A stretch of DNA of 64,000 bases from Devosia oryziradicis (GCF_016698645.1 NZ_CP068047.1:186001-250000), one strand, 5' to 3'. Numbered from the stretch's first letter, positions 17,693-28,469 are shown. Notes: generated by a model not told the origin, from the sequence alone. A program made the numbers and translations.

Positions 17693-18226
17693 TTACGAGT
17701 TCCAGAACGGACGCCGCTCGGGACCGCCCGCTGCGCGCACGACGGCATCGATGAAAGCGTCCTTGCCCTTGGCATAGGCCTCCCGATCGTCTCCATGACG
17801 GCGGGCTAAACCCTGCTTGAGTGCCTGATAGGCCTCGCGGGTAGCCGCATCGGCGCGCAACTCGTCGCGGAACAGGATGTGCCGGCGCACATCGTCCTGG
17901 TCGGTGTGAATATGCAGGTGATGGGTACGGATGCCATCGGCGCCGATGCGACGCAGGAACAGCCGCGCGGGGTTGGAAACGTCGGGGCGATATTGATAGC
18001 CCAGCCCTGCCAGTTGCGGCAGCGCCGCATGCGCGCGCGCCATGTCGTCGACCAGCACGATGATGTCGATGACCGGCTTGGCGGACAGTCCGGGCACGGC
18101 AGTCGAGCCGATATGCTCGATCAGGAGGGGATCGGGCAGGATGGTCAGGAATTCGTCACGCGCCGCAGCGAAGGCAGTGGGCCAGGCGGGATCGGATGCC
18201 ACCAGGACGATGGCATCGCCGCTCAA
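17693..18226 (-). CDS. GrpB family (UPF0157) nucleotidyltransferase-like protein
   Basis: 177 residues from a TTG start that overlaps the HPr stop by 3 bases (TTGA). Family features are IEHIGSTAVPGLSAKPVIDIIV (about 36-57), with the GS-x-D-x-D nucleotidyltransferase-like core, and HLHIHT with RRHILFRDELR. Members sometimes carry kinase-like partners; the reaction is not known. The overlap suggests it is translated from the HPr/EIIA transcript, an unusual addition to that operon. Confidence 0.82.
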   Translation of the reverse strand: MSGDAIVLVASDPAWPTAFAAARDEFLTILPDPLLIEHIGSTAVPGLSAKPVIDIIVLVDDMARAHAALPQLAGLGYQYRPDVSNPARLFLRRIGADGIRTHHLHIHTDQDDVRRHILFRDELRADAATREAYQALKQGLARRHGDDREAYAKGKDAFIDAVVRAAGGPERRPFWNS

Positions 18227-18534
18227 CCCGCGGTTCCTTCCACGTCTTCGTCAAAGCCATTGTTGACCAGCTCGACGATCGCCTCGAGCGCCTCGCGGGC
18301 CTGCTTGCCGCTGGCCTGCACGAGGATCGTGCTGCCCGGGCCGGCGCCGAGCATCATCAGCCCCATGATCGAGTTGCCGTTGACCGAGGTGCCGTCCTTG
18401 ATGACGTTGACCGTAGCATCGAAGCATTCGGCGGTGCGCACGAAGCGGGCCGAGGCGCGGGCGTGCAGTCCCTTGCGGTTGACGATGGTCAGTTGCTGCG
18501 CGACGGCCCGGCCGCCCCCTGCCGCGCCGTCCAC
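18223..18534 (-). CDS. HPr-family phosphocarrier of the nitrogen-related PTS
   Basis: 103 residues from a GTG start (18532-18534), overlapping the EIIA stop by one base. His24 in KGLHARASARFV is the EI-dependent phosphorylation site; Ser55 in VNGNSIMGLMML matches the Ser that HPr kinase modifies. In alphaproteobacteria this HPr passes phosphate from EI-Ntr to EIIA proteins and has regulatory rather than sugar-transport roles. The short N-terminal extension before QQLTIVN is slightly longer than usual. The EI gene is not in the window. Confidence 0.93.
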   Translation of the reverse strand: MDGAAGGGRAVAQQLTIVNRKGLHARASARFVRTAECFDATVNVIKDGTSVNGNSIMGLMMLGAGPGSTILVQASGKQAREALEAIVELVNNGFDEDVEGTAG

Positions 18535-18935
18535 TATTGCCCGCCGAGGATCGAATTGGCGACGGTGATATATTTCCGGCCGGCCTCCTGCGCCAGGTTT
18601 ACCGCATCCTTGATGGCCATGTCGGCGCGGACGCGACCGAGCTTGACCAGCATGGGCAGGTTGACGCCGGCAATGACTTCGACCTTGCGGTTCTGCATCA
18701 CCGATATGGCGAGGTTGGAAGGCGTGCCGCCGAACATGTCGGTGAGGATGATGACGCCGTCGCCGTCATCGGCCTTGTCCACCGCGGCGAGGATGTCGTT
18801 GCGGCGACTTTCCATGTTGTCATCGGGGCCGATGGCGATCGTCTCGCAGAAGTCCTGCGGCCCCACGACGTGTTCGAGAGCCGACTTGAATTCATTGGCA
18901 AGCGCGCCGTGCGTCACCAGAACCAGACCAATCAT
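18534..18935 (-). CDS. PTS EIIA component, mannose family
   Basis: 133 residues from the ATG at 18933-18935. The fold opens MIGLVLVTHG, with the phosphorylatable His9, followed by the ILTDMFGGTPSNLA loop typical of EIIA-Man. No EIIB, EIIC or EIID gene is present, so it is a regulatory EIIA, as in rhizobia, where it works with HPr, HprK and ChvGI. It follows hprK after 178 bases without a gene. Confidence 0.92.
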   Translation of the reverse strand: MIGLVLVTHGALANEFKSALEHVVGPQDFCETIAIGPDDNMESRRNDILAAVDKADDGDGVIILTDMFGGTPSNLAISVMQNRKVEVIAGVNLPMLVKLGRVRADMAIKDAVNLAQEAGRKYITVANSILGGQ

Positions 18936-19113
18936 GCAACGTCCCCAGCCTGCCGGGCCGCGCCCGCAAAGCGGCGCGCACGGCATTCCAGTAATTCCTG
19001 CCCCCTGCCCGCATCGCTGCCTGGATGGCGGAGATGCTGGCGCGAACCCGGCCAAGAAGGACGAGCAGCCGTCACTTTCGGCCCGGATGGGCGGCGATTC
19101 AAGTGGTTTTTTG

Positions 19114-19581
19114 TCACGTGGTCGGCTCGCCGCCCAGCGCAGCCATGGCCTCGATGACCAGGAGCATCTGGTGGCCGACGCTGATCAGGTCCGCCGTCGG
19201 CACCGGTGCACGAGCCAGCCGGACACCGGCTATCTCGGTGACCATGGCATCTTCCTCCAGCATCCGCACCAGTTCGGGGACCAGGTCGATGACCAGATGC
19301 AGCGTGACCAGGCTCTTGTGCGGTCGCTGAACGATGCCGCGTCCGCGCAGTTCGATCAGCCCTGCCAGGGTCTCCGGCGCCCGCATGCTGAGGTCGCGTC
19401 CGGTCTGCACCAGGTCGACGCGGTCGTCGGAGACCAGGAAAGCCGGCAGGCCACGGCCCTCCCAACGGTCCAGCAGCGACAGGGCAAGGACCGACTTTCC
19501 TGCACCGGACGCCCCGCGCAGCAAGACACCTGTCGATCCCAGCAATAGACCTGTGCCGTGCACGTTCTTTGGTTTGCTCAT
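19114..19581 (-). CDS. hprK: Short HPr kinase (HprK) of alphaproteobacterial type
   Basis: 155 residues, about half the length of Firmicutes HprK because the N-terminal domain is missing, as is normal in rhizobia. The P-loop is GASGAGKS (23-30), followed by SDDRVDL and the RGRGIV loop near the HPr-binding region. It phosphorylates the regulatory Ser of HPr. It begins 9 bases after chvG stops, on the same transcript, coupling envelope sensing to PTS state. Confidence 0.9.
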   Translation of the reverse strand: MSKPKNVHGTGLLLGSTGVLLRGASGAGKSVLALSLLDRWEGRGLPAFLVSDDRVDLVQTGRDLSMRAPETLAGLIELRGRGIVQRPHKSLVTLHLVIDLVPELVRMLEEDAMVTEIAGVRLARAPVPTADLISVGHQMLLVIEAMAALGGEPTT

Positions 19582-19590
19582 GGCGCCAAT

Positions 19591-21411
19591 CTATTTGCGG
19601 GCACGAGGCAAGACAACCGTGAACACGGCGCCCGAACGATCCTCGCGATTGCCCGCACGAATGGTGCCTTTATGCGCCTCCACGATCTGCTTGGAGATCG
19701 ACAGGCCCAGGCCGGAATGGTCGCCGAAGCGTTCGGTATCCGGGCGGTCGGTATAGAAGCGCTGGAATATCTTGCCGACATCCCCGGTTATGCCGCGCCC
19801 CTCGTCCGTGACGGTAACGGTGATCTGCTCGGGATCGGCGGTGAGCGCCACGCGCACCACGCCACCCTCGGGCGAGAACGACACGGCATTGTCGATCAGA
19901 TTGGCTAAGACCTGGGCCAGCCGGCTCTCATGGCCGTTGACGATGGCCGCGCCTCGGCCGCTGCCGGAGCGCTTGACCATTTCGACGCTCACGCCGCGGC
20001 CGGCGGCGACATCCTTCTGGATCGAGACCATGGCTTCGGCCAGCTTTTCCACGTCGACCCGTTCGGCGCTCTCGCGCGCCAGTTCCGCATCGAGCCGGCT
20101 GGCGCTGGAAATGTCCGTGATCAGGCGGTCGAGGCGCTTGACGTCATGCTGGATGATGGCGTTGAGCCGGTCCTTGTCCTCCTGCCGCTTGGCCAGCGGC
20201 AGCGTCTCGACGGCGGAGCGCAGCGAGGTCAGCGGGTTCTTGAGTTCGTGGGCGACGTCGGCGGCGAAACGCTCGATGGCCTCGATGCGGTTGTAGAGCG
20301 CGTCGGTCATCCGGCGCAGCGCGCCGCCGAGGTGGCCGATTTCGTCGCGGCGGTCGGAAAAATCCGGGATCTCGGCGCGTGCGTCGCCCGCCGTCTGTAC
20401 CCGCTCTGCCGCCGCGGACAGGCGCCGCATGGGCCCCGCAATGGTGCCGGCCAGGGCCAGCGACAGCGCGATCTGCACGGCGGCCGCGATCATGGCGATG
20501 CGCAGGATGCCCCAGCGCTCCTGCGCCACGATGGAGTCGATGTCGCCGGGTGCGGTCGAGAGCAGGATGGCACCGACCACGGCGCGCAGCCGCTGCACCG
20601 GCACGGCCACCGAAACCACGAGCTGGTTCTGCGCATCGACGCGCACGAAGTCGGCGGGCGCGCCCTGCAGCGCCGAGGCCACCTCGGGATAGCGGCTGCC
20701 CTCGTCGACGCCATATTCCTGGTAGACCGGGAAATTGTCGCCAGGCACCCAGCTGAGCAGGGCATTCCACCAGTCGAGGAGGAAGAAACCGCCCCCCTGC
20801 TTGGTGTCGATGATCTGCCGCATCACCTCGCCCCGGGCATAGATGTTGTCGCTGTCCAGGATCATCAGCCCACCCTGGTCATAGATGCGGGCGCGTGTCC
20901 GGGTGGGGGTGATGAGGTTGCGCAGCAACGGCGCGACCCGTTCTGGGTTGATGGGGAATTCCAGCGAGGGATCGAAATAGCTGAGCGAGGACACCGTGCC
21001 ATCGCCCTGCAATTCGAGCAGCCGGTCGGGATTGATCGAGATCACGTCGCTATCGACCGTAGCCGAGGCGGCGATGGCGGCGGCGATGATTTCACCCTGG
21101 ACGCGCAGCGATTGCACGCGCGCATCGATCAGGCCGGCGCGCCACTGGTTGAGGTAGAGGATGCCCACCACGAGCACCAGGAGCCCAGCCAGGTTGAGCA
21201 CGATGATGCGGCGGGTGAGGCTCGAAAAGATCGTGAAATCGAGGAAGCGGCTGACGGCGCTGACCACCTTGGCAAAGGGCGTGACCACCAGGCGCCAGCG
21301 ATTGGCAGCAGTGCGGCCGGGAGGCCTACCGGCGCGCTCATCCGGCCCCGGCCCGCGTCCTTGCACGTTTGCCTTGGGATTGGGCTCCAGTTCCGGATCC
21401 AGGATCGCCAC
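19591..21411 (-). CDS. chvG: Sensor histidine kinase ChvG/ExoS/BvrS
   Basis: 606 residues from a GTG start, 9 bases after chvI. A long basic cytoplasmic N-terminus leads to a first membrane helix (IIVLNLAGLLVLVVGILYL, about 69-87), a periplasmic sensor domain (about 90-300), a second helix (about 305-325), a HAMP domain, then HisKA with His388 in VAHELKNPL and HATPase motifs DEGRGI and SGLGLSISK. In rhizobia ExoR in the periplasm holds this kinase in check; acid or envelope stress releases it to phosphorylate ChvI. ExoR is not encoded in this window. Confidence 0.94.
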   Translation of the reverse strand: MAILDPELEPNPKANVQGRGPGPDERAGRPPGRTAANRWRLVVTPFAKVVSAVSRFLDFTIFSSLTRRIIVLNLAGLLVLVVGILYLNQWRAGLIDARVQSLRVQGEIIAAAIAASATVDSDVISINPDRLLELQGDGTVSSLSYFDPSLEFPINPERVAPLLRNLITPTRTRARIYDQGGLMILDSDNIYARGEVMRQIIDTKQGGGFFLLDWWNALLSWVPGDNFPVYQEYGVDEGSRYPEVASALQGAPADFVRVDAQNQLVVSVAVPVQRLRAVVGAILLSTAPGDIDSIVAQERWGILRIAMIAAAVQIALSLALAGTIAGPMRRLSAAAERVQTAGDARAEIPDFSDRRDEIGHLGGALRRMTDALYNRIEAIERFAADVAHELKNPLTSLRSAVETLPLAKRQEDKDRLNAIIQHDVKRLDRLITDISSASRLDAELARESAERVDVEKLAEAMVSIQKDVAAGRGVSVEMVKRSGSGRGAAIVNGHESRLAQVLANLIDNAVSFSPEGGVVRVALTADPEQITVTVTDEGRGITGDVGKIFQRFYTDRPDTERFGDHSGLGLSISKQIVEAHKGTIRAGNREDRSGAVFTVVLPRARK

Positions 21412-21420
21412 TTGCTGTGC

Positions 21421-22137
21421 TTATTGCTCCTTGAAGCGATAGCCGACGCCATAAAGCGTCTCGATCATCTCGAAGTCGTCGTCGGTCGCCTTGAACTTCT
21501 TGCGCAGCCGCTTGATGTGGCTGTCGATGGTGCGGTCGTCGACATAGACCTGGTCGTCATAGGCGGCATCCATCAGCGCATTGCGCGACTTGACGACGCC
21601 GGGGCGCAAGGCCAGCGCCTGGAGGATCAGGAATTCGGTGACGGTCAGCGTGACCCGCTGGCCCTTCCAGGTGCAGGTGTGCCGCTCCTCGTCCATAACC
21701 AGCGAGCCGCGCTCGATCAGCGCCTTGCTTGGGCCCGGTTCGCCGGCGGTACCCGATGGGGCCGAAGGGTCGCGCGGCGCGGAACGGCGCAGGATCGCCT
21801 TGACGCGCTCGACCAGCAGGCGCTGGCTGAATGGCTTGGTGATGAAATCGTCCGCGCCCATCTTGAGGCCGAACAGTTCATCGATTTCCTCGTCCTTGGA
21901 GGTGAGGAAGATCACCGGCACGTCGGACTTCTGGCGCAGGCGGCGCAGCAGTTCCATGCCATCCATGCGCGGCATCTTGATGTCGAGGATGGCGAGGTCG
22001 GGCTTGTCGGTGGTGAGGCCTTCGAGACCCGAGGCTCCGTCGGTATAGGTGGCCACCTGATATCCCTCGGCCTCCAGCGTCAACGACACGGAGGTCAGGA
22101 TATTGCGGTCGTCATCGACGAGGGCGATCTTGGGCAT
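21421..22137 (-). CDS. chvI: OmpR-family response regulator ChvI/BvrR
   Basis: 238 residues. The receiver (1-120) opens [12 protein letters not shown] with the phosphorylated Asp52 in [10 protein letters not shown] and a KPF motif; the winged-helix DNA-binding domain (about 140-236) includes [14 protein letters not shown] and ends YGVGYRF. A Gly/Pro/Ser-rich linker of some 20 residues joins them and is longer than in Sinorhizobium. First gene of the chvI-chvG-hprK-EIIA-HPr operon, divergent from pckA. It controls envelope, exopolysaccharide and acid-response genes in relatives. Confidence 0.94.
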   Translation of the reverse strand: MPKIALVDDDRNILTSVSLTLEAEGYQVATYTDGASGLEGLTTDKPDLAILDIKMPRMDGMELLRRLRQKSDVPVIFLTSKDEEIDELFGLKMGADDFITKPFSQRLLVERVKAILRRSAPRDPSAPSGTAGEPGPSKALIERGSLVMDEERHTCTWKGQRVTLTVTEFLILQALALRPGVVKSRNALMDAAYDDQVYVDDRTIDSHIKRLRKKFKATDDDFEMIETLYGVGYRFKEQ

Positions 22138-22381
22138 GGGCTGCCTTTCTGGTTCAGACGCTTGCAGACATGCGGCTCAAAGGCCGTGAACCCTGCTTGC
22201 AGGCGACAATTACGCGTTAAATATGGCGCGGCCAAGGGCAGTACATCAGGGGATGCGACCTTTGGACCCGATGCAACTTCCGTCTTAAGACCGATTTCGG
22301 GATGGTTGTACAACAAGTCCCGCCCGTATTTTCGGTTCCGTAGCGGTGGCGTCCTGCCCCGAGCGACGGAGCACTTGCCAG

Positions 22382-23974
<1,593 letters not shown>

Positions 23975-23993
23975 CAAGCTCCTCCTTAGACAA

Positions 23994-24021
23994 GGGGCGC
24001 TCCAAGGAGCGCCCCATTTTT
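23994..24021 (+). terminator. Intrinsic terminator of pckA
   Basis: GGGGCGCTCC, two loop bases, then GGAGCGCCCC form a perfect 10-bp stem followed by ATTTTT. It begins 20 bases beyond the pckA stop and ends just before the stop of the convergent lipoprotein gene. Confidence 0.92.
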
Positions 24022-24023
24022 AC

Positions 24024-24227
24024 TTACTGGTTGGCGATAAGCGCTCCACCGGCGCCGCCGGCCGCTGCGCCGACAACGGCGCCGCCATAACCACCGAGGG
24101 CACCGCCAACCACGGCGCCGGCCGCGCCGCCAACGGCCGCTCCGGTCACGGTGCGCTGGGTTGTGGTGCAGGCGGTCAAGGACAGCGCGGCAACGACGAC
24201 CAGCGCCGCGGGTGCAAATTTCTTCAT
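24024..24227 (-). CDS. Small glycine-zipper lipoprotein
   Basis: 67 residues. A type II signal sequence ends in the lipobox LTAC (Cys20), so the protein should be lipidated. The mature part is almost wholly Gly/Ala with GAAVGGAAGAVVGGALGG spacing, a glycine-zipper membrane-packing pattern as in the SlyB/17 kDa antigen and YMGG families. Strong GGAGGACA site upstream. Such proteins are abundant envelope components; a precise role is not known. Confidence 0.8.
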   Translation of the reverse strand: MKKFAPAALVVVAALSLTACTTTQRTVTGAAVGGAAGAVVGGALGGYGGAVVGAAAGGAGGALIANQ

Positions 24228-24341
24228 CTTGTCCTCCAGGGAATCAACCCGTGCATTTCAGGCTGCGCTTGGTGGCAAAAACGGGGCCGAGCCCCCCGTT
24301 GGATGCACCGGCGCTTCCGCACTGACGATGTCAGGGATCCC

Positions 24342-25241
24342 TCAGTTGGGCGAGTAGAAGATGTGCGAGCCGATGCGGGCGACGGCGCTGTAGGTATTGG
24401 CCCAGTTCGGGCGCACATTGGTGGTGTGGTAGTAAAGCGCCGAGCCCGGAATGGCGCCGACGGCATCGCCGAGGGCGAATTCAGCATAAACGTCCTGGGC
24501 CAAGGCGGCCGAGCGGGCCCAGGCGCGGCGTTCACCCGGCGCATCGCTGCGGCCATCGCAGGCGAAGGTGAACTGGCAGCGGTGATAGCCCTTTTCGGCG
24601 TTCTGGTAGATCACGCCGCACAGCGTCGAGGGGAACTTGCCCGAACGGGCGCGGTTGACGATGACATTGGCCACCGCGAGCTGGCCCACTTCGCTTTCGC
24701 CACGGGCCTCGTGGTAAATGGCCTGGGCCAGGCAGTCACGTTCGGCATTGGCATGCTCCACGCGCTCGGCCAGCGGCTTGTAGCCATTCTCGACATAGGC
24801 GGCCAGGGCGTCGGCATCGACGGAAGGGGCTGGCTTGGCGGCGGGGCTGGTGAAGCTGGCAATGGCCGACACAGCGCTGTTGCTGCCCATCGAACCGCGG
24901 GCAATGTAACCCATCAGCACGTCTTCGGTCAGTTCACCGCCGGTTTCCTCGCCAAGCACGTTCACCGCGCGCAACGCCTTCTGGCGCTCCACGTAGTTGG
25001 AGAGCAGCGCCGCGGTCAGCGGCTGCTGGCCGGGTGCCAGGGGCACAGCGGTGGGGCCAATGGCAGGCTGGGCGCGAACCGCCATCAGATCGGCAGGGAC
25101 GGGGAGCGGCGTAACATCGGCAACACGAACGGTCTGGGCATGCGCGGGCACGAGCGTAACGAACAGGACGAGCGCCAGAGCGCCCAAAGCGAGCACATGC
25201 GATACCGCACGCACAGCAATCGTCTGCCAGCTCTGCCCCAA
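24342..25241 (-). CDS. Cell-wall hydrolase, SleB-like (Hydrolase_2)
   Basis: 299 residues from a TTG start with AAGGA eight bases upstream; the first hydrophobic segment (about 12-35) ends in AHA, so it is exported. A disordered region (about 36-165) precedes the catalytic domain: CLAQAIYHEARGESEVGQ with the family Glu, then VIVNRARSGKFPSTLCGVIYQ, CQFTFACDG and YYHTTNVRPNW. SleB-type enzymes cleave peptidoglycan glycan strands. A CtrA-type site lies 166 bases upstream, which would suit cell-cycle-timed wall remodelling. Confidence 0.85.
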   Translation of the reverse strand: MGQSWQTIAVRAVSHVLALGALALVLFVTLVPAHAQTVRVADVTPLPVPADLMAVRAQPAIGPTAVPLAPGQQPLTAALLSNYVERQKALRAVNVLGEETGGELTEDVLMGYIARGSMGSNSAVSAIASFTSPAAKPAPSVDADALAAYVENGYKPLAERVEHANAERDCLAQAIYHEARGESEVGQLAVANVIVNRARSGKFPSTLCGVIYQNAEKGYHRCQFTFACDGRSDAPGERRAWARSAALAQDVYAEFALGDAVGAIPGSALYYHTTNVRPNWANTYSAVARIGSHIFYSPN

Positions 25242-25678
25242 TGCCCCGTCCTTACCCCTGAGCCCATCCGGCCATATCCGGTGGGCCTTCGCTTGTTCCC
25301 GGTCCGTCGTTGCGGTCCGAGGTCACTTCCCGGCCGGCACCCTATCCAAGGTTTCCGGTCGATGGAAGTCGAAATTTACGGCTGATTAACTATGCCCGTT
25401 AGCTTCTTAAGGTAGGGTTAATCGAGGCGAAGACGATTGAAAACCCAATAAAATGAAGGCCTTGCCGCGTGGTGAAAGGCGGGTTTCTCTGAAGGATAAA
25501 AGTTTACGGAAGAGCGGGAGGTAAATGTCGATTGCTGGGGAGATGTCGCGGCGAGGTGACAATCGCCCAAACCAGAGGGCTATGGACGCAGCCCTACCCC
25601 ACCCTCGGTCCCACCCCATCAAGGGGAGGGAGGCGCAGACTGAGACGCCACCAGGGGCAGTCAGACAAGCAAGCCGTC
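25242..25678. other. 437-base intergenic region with CtrA-type site and a family B repeat
   Basis: The left part is the promoter region of the cell-wall hydrolase and contains the TTAA-N7-TTAA site. The middle is unusually AT-rich for this window. The right end (25592-25632) holds a family B palindrome (ACCCCATCAAGGGGAGGG). No gene is supported on either strand. Confidence 0.6.
25407..25421. promoter_or_regulatory. CtrA-type binding site TTAA-N7-TTAA
   Basis: TTAAGGTAGGGTTAA matches the two half-sites of the CtrA consensus with exactly 7 bases between. It is the only perfect instance noticed in the window's intergenic DNA, 166 bases upstream of the cell-wall hydrolase start. CtrA itself is not encoded here, but a DivL-like CtrA-pathway protein is. 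Confidence 0.55.
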
Positions 25679-26362
25679 TCAGCCCCGGTCGAAGGCCGCC
25701 AGCCGCACGTGATCCAGGCTTTCCATCACGGCGATGCCCAGCGCCCTGATTTCGTCGCTGGGATGGACCAGGTCGGGCACCATCACCGTCTGCATGCCCG
25801 CGGCATGGGCGGCGCGGACGCCCGAATGGCTGTCTTCGAGCGCCAGGCAATGCAGCGGGTCGACGCCAAGCCGGCGAGCGGCGGTGAGATAGGGTTCCGG
25901 ATGCGGCTTGGGATTGACCACATCATCGCGCGTCACCACCGTCTCGAACAGGTCGAGCAGGCCGGCCGCGCCGAGGTGATGCTGGGCGTGGGGATTGCGC
26001 GAGGAGGTCGCAACGGCGGTGGGGATACCGCGTTCGCGCAATTCCCCGATCAGCTCCCGGGCGCCGGGCTTGACCGGCACGCCGGCATGGCTGCGCTCGC
26101 GCATGATCACCCGGCACCGTTCGTCGAACAGGGTATAGGGAAAGGTCACGCCGTAGGACTCGATGAGCAGCCGGTTGGTATGCTCGTGGCTGCCGCCCAC
26201 CATGGACATATGGACCGCGTCGGTCATCTCGAAGCCCAGTTCGGTGCAGACTTCGAAAACGATGGACTTGAACACCGCCTCGGTGTCGAGCAGCGTTCCG
26301 TCCATATCGAAGATGGCGGCTTGGAACGGCGCGAGGCGCAGGATGTCGCTTTGGGGTTTCAT
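25679..26362 (-). CDS. HAD-superfamily phosphatase (beta-phosphoglucomutase/GPH-like)
   Basis: 227 residues. Motif I is FDMDGTLLDTE with the nucleophile Asp and the general-acid Asp two residues later; motif II is VATSS, motif III Lys in NPKPHPEPYL, motif IV LEDSHSGVRAA. A helical cap (about 35-95) of subfamily I type follows motif I. Members dephosphorylate sugar phosphates, phosphoglycolate or similar; the substrate is not identifiable. It stands alone on the minus strand. Confidence 0.85.
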   Translation of the reverse strand: MKPQSDILRLAPFQAAIFDMDGTLLDTEAVFKSIVFEVCTELGFEMTDAVHMSMVGGSHEHTNRLLIESYGVTFPYTLFDERCRVIMRERSHAGVPVKPGARELIGELRERGIPTAVATSSRNPHAQHHLGAAGLLDLFETVVTRDDVVNPKPHPEPYLTAARRLGVDPLHCLALEDSHSGVRAAHAAGMQTVMVPDLVHPSDEIRALGIAVMESLDHVRLAAFDRG

Positions 26363-26494
26363 CGGGCTCGATATAGGGCGATTTGGCCCCGCGCGCTAGG
26401 CGGCGGCACGAAAGGCAGCGTTGCGCAGTGGCGAACCGGACGTTCTTCATGGGCGTGCTTACGCAACGCCGGGCGCATGCTAACGTTGGGCGAC

Positions 26495-27904
26495 ATGACC
26501 CGCTTCCAGCCCGCCCGCAATCACGAAACCCTCGGCGACGCCTTCTTCGACCGCGTCGAGCCGGCCGATTTCCCGCAAACCATCCTGCGTCACCGCGACC
26601 AGCGCTGGGCCGCCCGCATGGGGCTGGAGGATTTGAACGAGGCGCAGTGGCTTGCCCATTTCGGCCGCTTCGAGCCCCTGCCCGGCTCGCTGCCGCAACC
26701 CCTGGCCCTGCGCTATCACGGCCACCAGTTCCGCTCCTATAATCCCGACCTGGGCGATGGCCGCGGCTTTCTTTTCGCGCAGGGCTACGACCTTGCCGAC
26801 CACCGGCTGCTCGATTTCGGCACCAAGGGCTCGGGCAATACGCCGTGGTCGCGTGGCGGCGACGGCAGGCTCACGCTCAAGGGCGGGGTGCGCGAAGTGC
26901 TGGCCACCGAAATGCTGGAAGCACTGGGCGTCTATACCTCCAAGAGCTTCTCGCTGGTCGAGACCGGCGAGGCGCTCTATCGCGGCGACGAGCCTTCGCC
27001 GACCCGCTCGTCGGTGCTGACGCGGCTTAGCCACAGCCATATCCGCATCGGCACCTTCCAGCGCCTCGCCTATCTGGAGGACAGCGCAGGCCTGGCGCAA
27101 TTGCTCGACTACGCCATCGCCACTTACTATCCCGAGCTTGCCCAAGCGACCGATCGTCCCGCCGCCTTCCTCGAAGCTGTCGTCGCCAAGGTGGCAAAAC
27201 TGGGCGCGCAGTGGATCGCCGCCGGCTTTGTGCATGGGGTGCTCAACACGGACAATATCAACATTACCGGCGAGAGTTTCGACTATGGCCCCTGGCGGTT
27301 CATTCCTACCTACGACCCCAATTTCACCGCCGCCTATTTCGACGAAACCGGCCTCTATGCCTTCGGCCGCCAGCCCGACACGCTGGCCTGGAACCTGACG
27401 CGTCTGGCCGAATGCCTGTTGCCGCTATCCAGCATCGAAGCGCTCGAGCCGGCTCTCAACACGGTCTGGCCGATTTTCCGCAGCGAGTTGCCGCGGCAGA
27501 TGCTGCGCCGCCTGGGGCTGACACCCATCGACACGGAGAGCGACGGGGCCTTCGTCACCACTTTGTTCGGCTTCCTTTCGTCCAGCCAGGCGCCCTATGA
27601 GCAATTCTTCTTCGACTGGTATGGGGGCGCCCTCAGCGCCGAGCGGGCCGCGCGCAGTCCATCGGCCGCATTCTATGCGAGCGAGGGCTTCCGCCCGATT
27701 GCGGACGGGTTGGAAGACTACCTGCCAGCCAACACGGTGAAACTGGATCACCCCTATTTTGCCCGGACGGCGCCGCGCACCATTCTGATCGACGAGATGG
27801 AAGCCATCTGGGCGCCGATTGCCGAGCGCGACGACTGGAGCCTGTTCCAGTCGACACTTTCGGAAATCGCCGAGATGCGCCAAGCCTATGGCATTGTACC
27901 CTGA
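26495..27904 (+). CDS. selO: Protein adenylyltransferase SelO (YdiU/UPF0061)
   Basis: 469 residues from the ATG at 26495; the frame is open much further upstream, antisense to the HAD gene, but that part is shadow. SelO is a pseudokinase fold that binds ATP in flipped orientation and transfers AMP to Ser/Thr/Tyr of proteins, linked to redox stress. Features: LRYHGHQFRSYNPDLGDGRG, FGTKGSGNTPWSRGGDGR, and the catalytic-loop region HGVLNTDNINITGESFDYGP. Slightly short for the family, and without a C-terminal Cys/Sec motif. Followed 10 bases later by the carbonic anhydrase gene. Confidence 0.93.
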   Translation: MTRFQPARNHETLGDAFFDRVEPADFPQTILRHRDQRWAARMGLEDLNEAQWLAHFGRFEPLPGSLPQPLALRYHGHQFRSYNPDLGDGRGFLFAQGYDLADHRLLDFGTKGSGNTPWSRGGDGRLTLKGGVREVLATEMLEALGVYTSKSFSLVETGEALYRGDEPSPTRSSVLTRLSHSHIRIGTFQRLAYLEDSAGLAQLLDYAIATYYPELAQATDRPAAFLEAVVAKVAKLGAQWIAAGFVHGVLNTDNINITGESFDYGPWRFIPTYDPNFTAAYFDETGLYAFGRQPDTLAWNLTRLAECLLPLSSIEALEPALNTVWPIFRSELPRQMLRRLGLTPIDTESDGAFVTTLFGFLSSSQAPYEQFFFDWYGGALSAERAARSPSAAFYASEGFRPIADGLEDYLPANTVKLDHPYFARTAPRTILIDEMEAIWAPIAERDDWSLFQSTLSEIAEMRQAYGIVP

Positions 27905-27914
27905 GGAGACCGCC

Positions 27915-28469
27915 ATGCCCATCTATGCTCTTGACGGCGTCGCGCCCAGCATCGACCCCGATATCGGCTGGATCGCACCTTCAGCCGTCCTCATCGGCGA
28001 TATCGTGGTCGGGCCCGAGGCCGGCATCTGGTTCGGCGTGGTGGCGCGTGGCGATATCGAAACCATCACCATCGGCGCCCGCACCAATGTGCAGGAAAAC
28101 TGCGTGCTCCACACCGATACCGGCTTTCCGCTCGTCATCGGCGCCAACTGCACCATCGGCCATGGCGCGATTGTCCATGGCTGCAGCATCGGCGACAATA
28201 CGTTGATCGGCATGGGCGCCACGGTGCTCAACGGCGCCCGGATCGGGAAAAACTGCCTGATCGGCGCCAATGCGCTGATCACCGAGGGCAAGGAAATTCC
28301 CGACAACTCCATGGTGGTCGGCGCACCGGGCAGGGTCATCCGCCAGATCGACGAAGCTGGTATCCAGGCGCTAGCCGCTTCGGCGGACCGCTACGTGAAA
28401 AATGCCCGCCGTTTCGCCGCGGGCCTCGTCGACGTCACCGCCCGACCCGGTGACTTTGAGCCATCCTGA
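27915..28469 (+). CDS. Gamma-carbonic anhydrase-family protein
   Basis: 184 residues from an ATG with GAGGAG ten bases upstream. Repeating hexapeptides (I-G-x-x-x units) build a left-handed beta-helix; the three expected zinc ligands are His66 (NCVLHTD), His83 and His88 (GHGAIVHGC). Homologs such as YrdA/PaaY form trimers; some hydrate CO2, others act as thioesterases or have no measured activity. Short spacing suggests cotranscription with selO, though no shared role is known. Confidence 0.9.
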   Translation: MPIYALDGVAPSIDPDIGWIAPSAVLIGDIVVGPEAGIWFGVVARGDIETITIGARTNVQENCVLHTDTGFPLVIGANCTIGHGAIVHGCSIGDNTLIGMGATVLNGARIGKNCLIGANALITEGKEIPDNSMVVGAPGRVIRQIDEAGIQALAASADRYVKNARRFAAGLVDVTARPGDFEPS

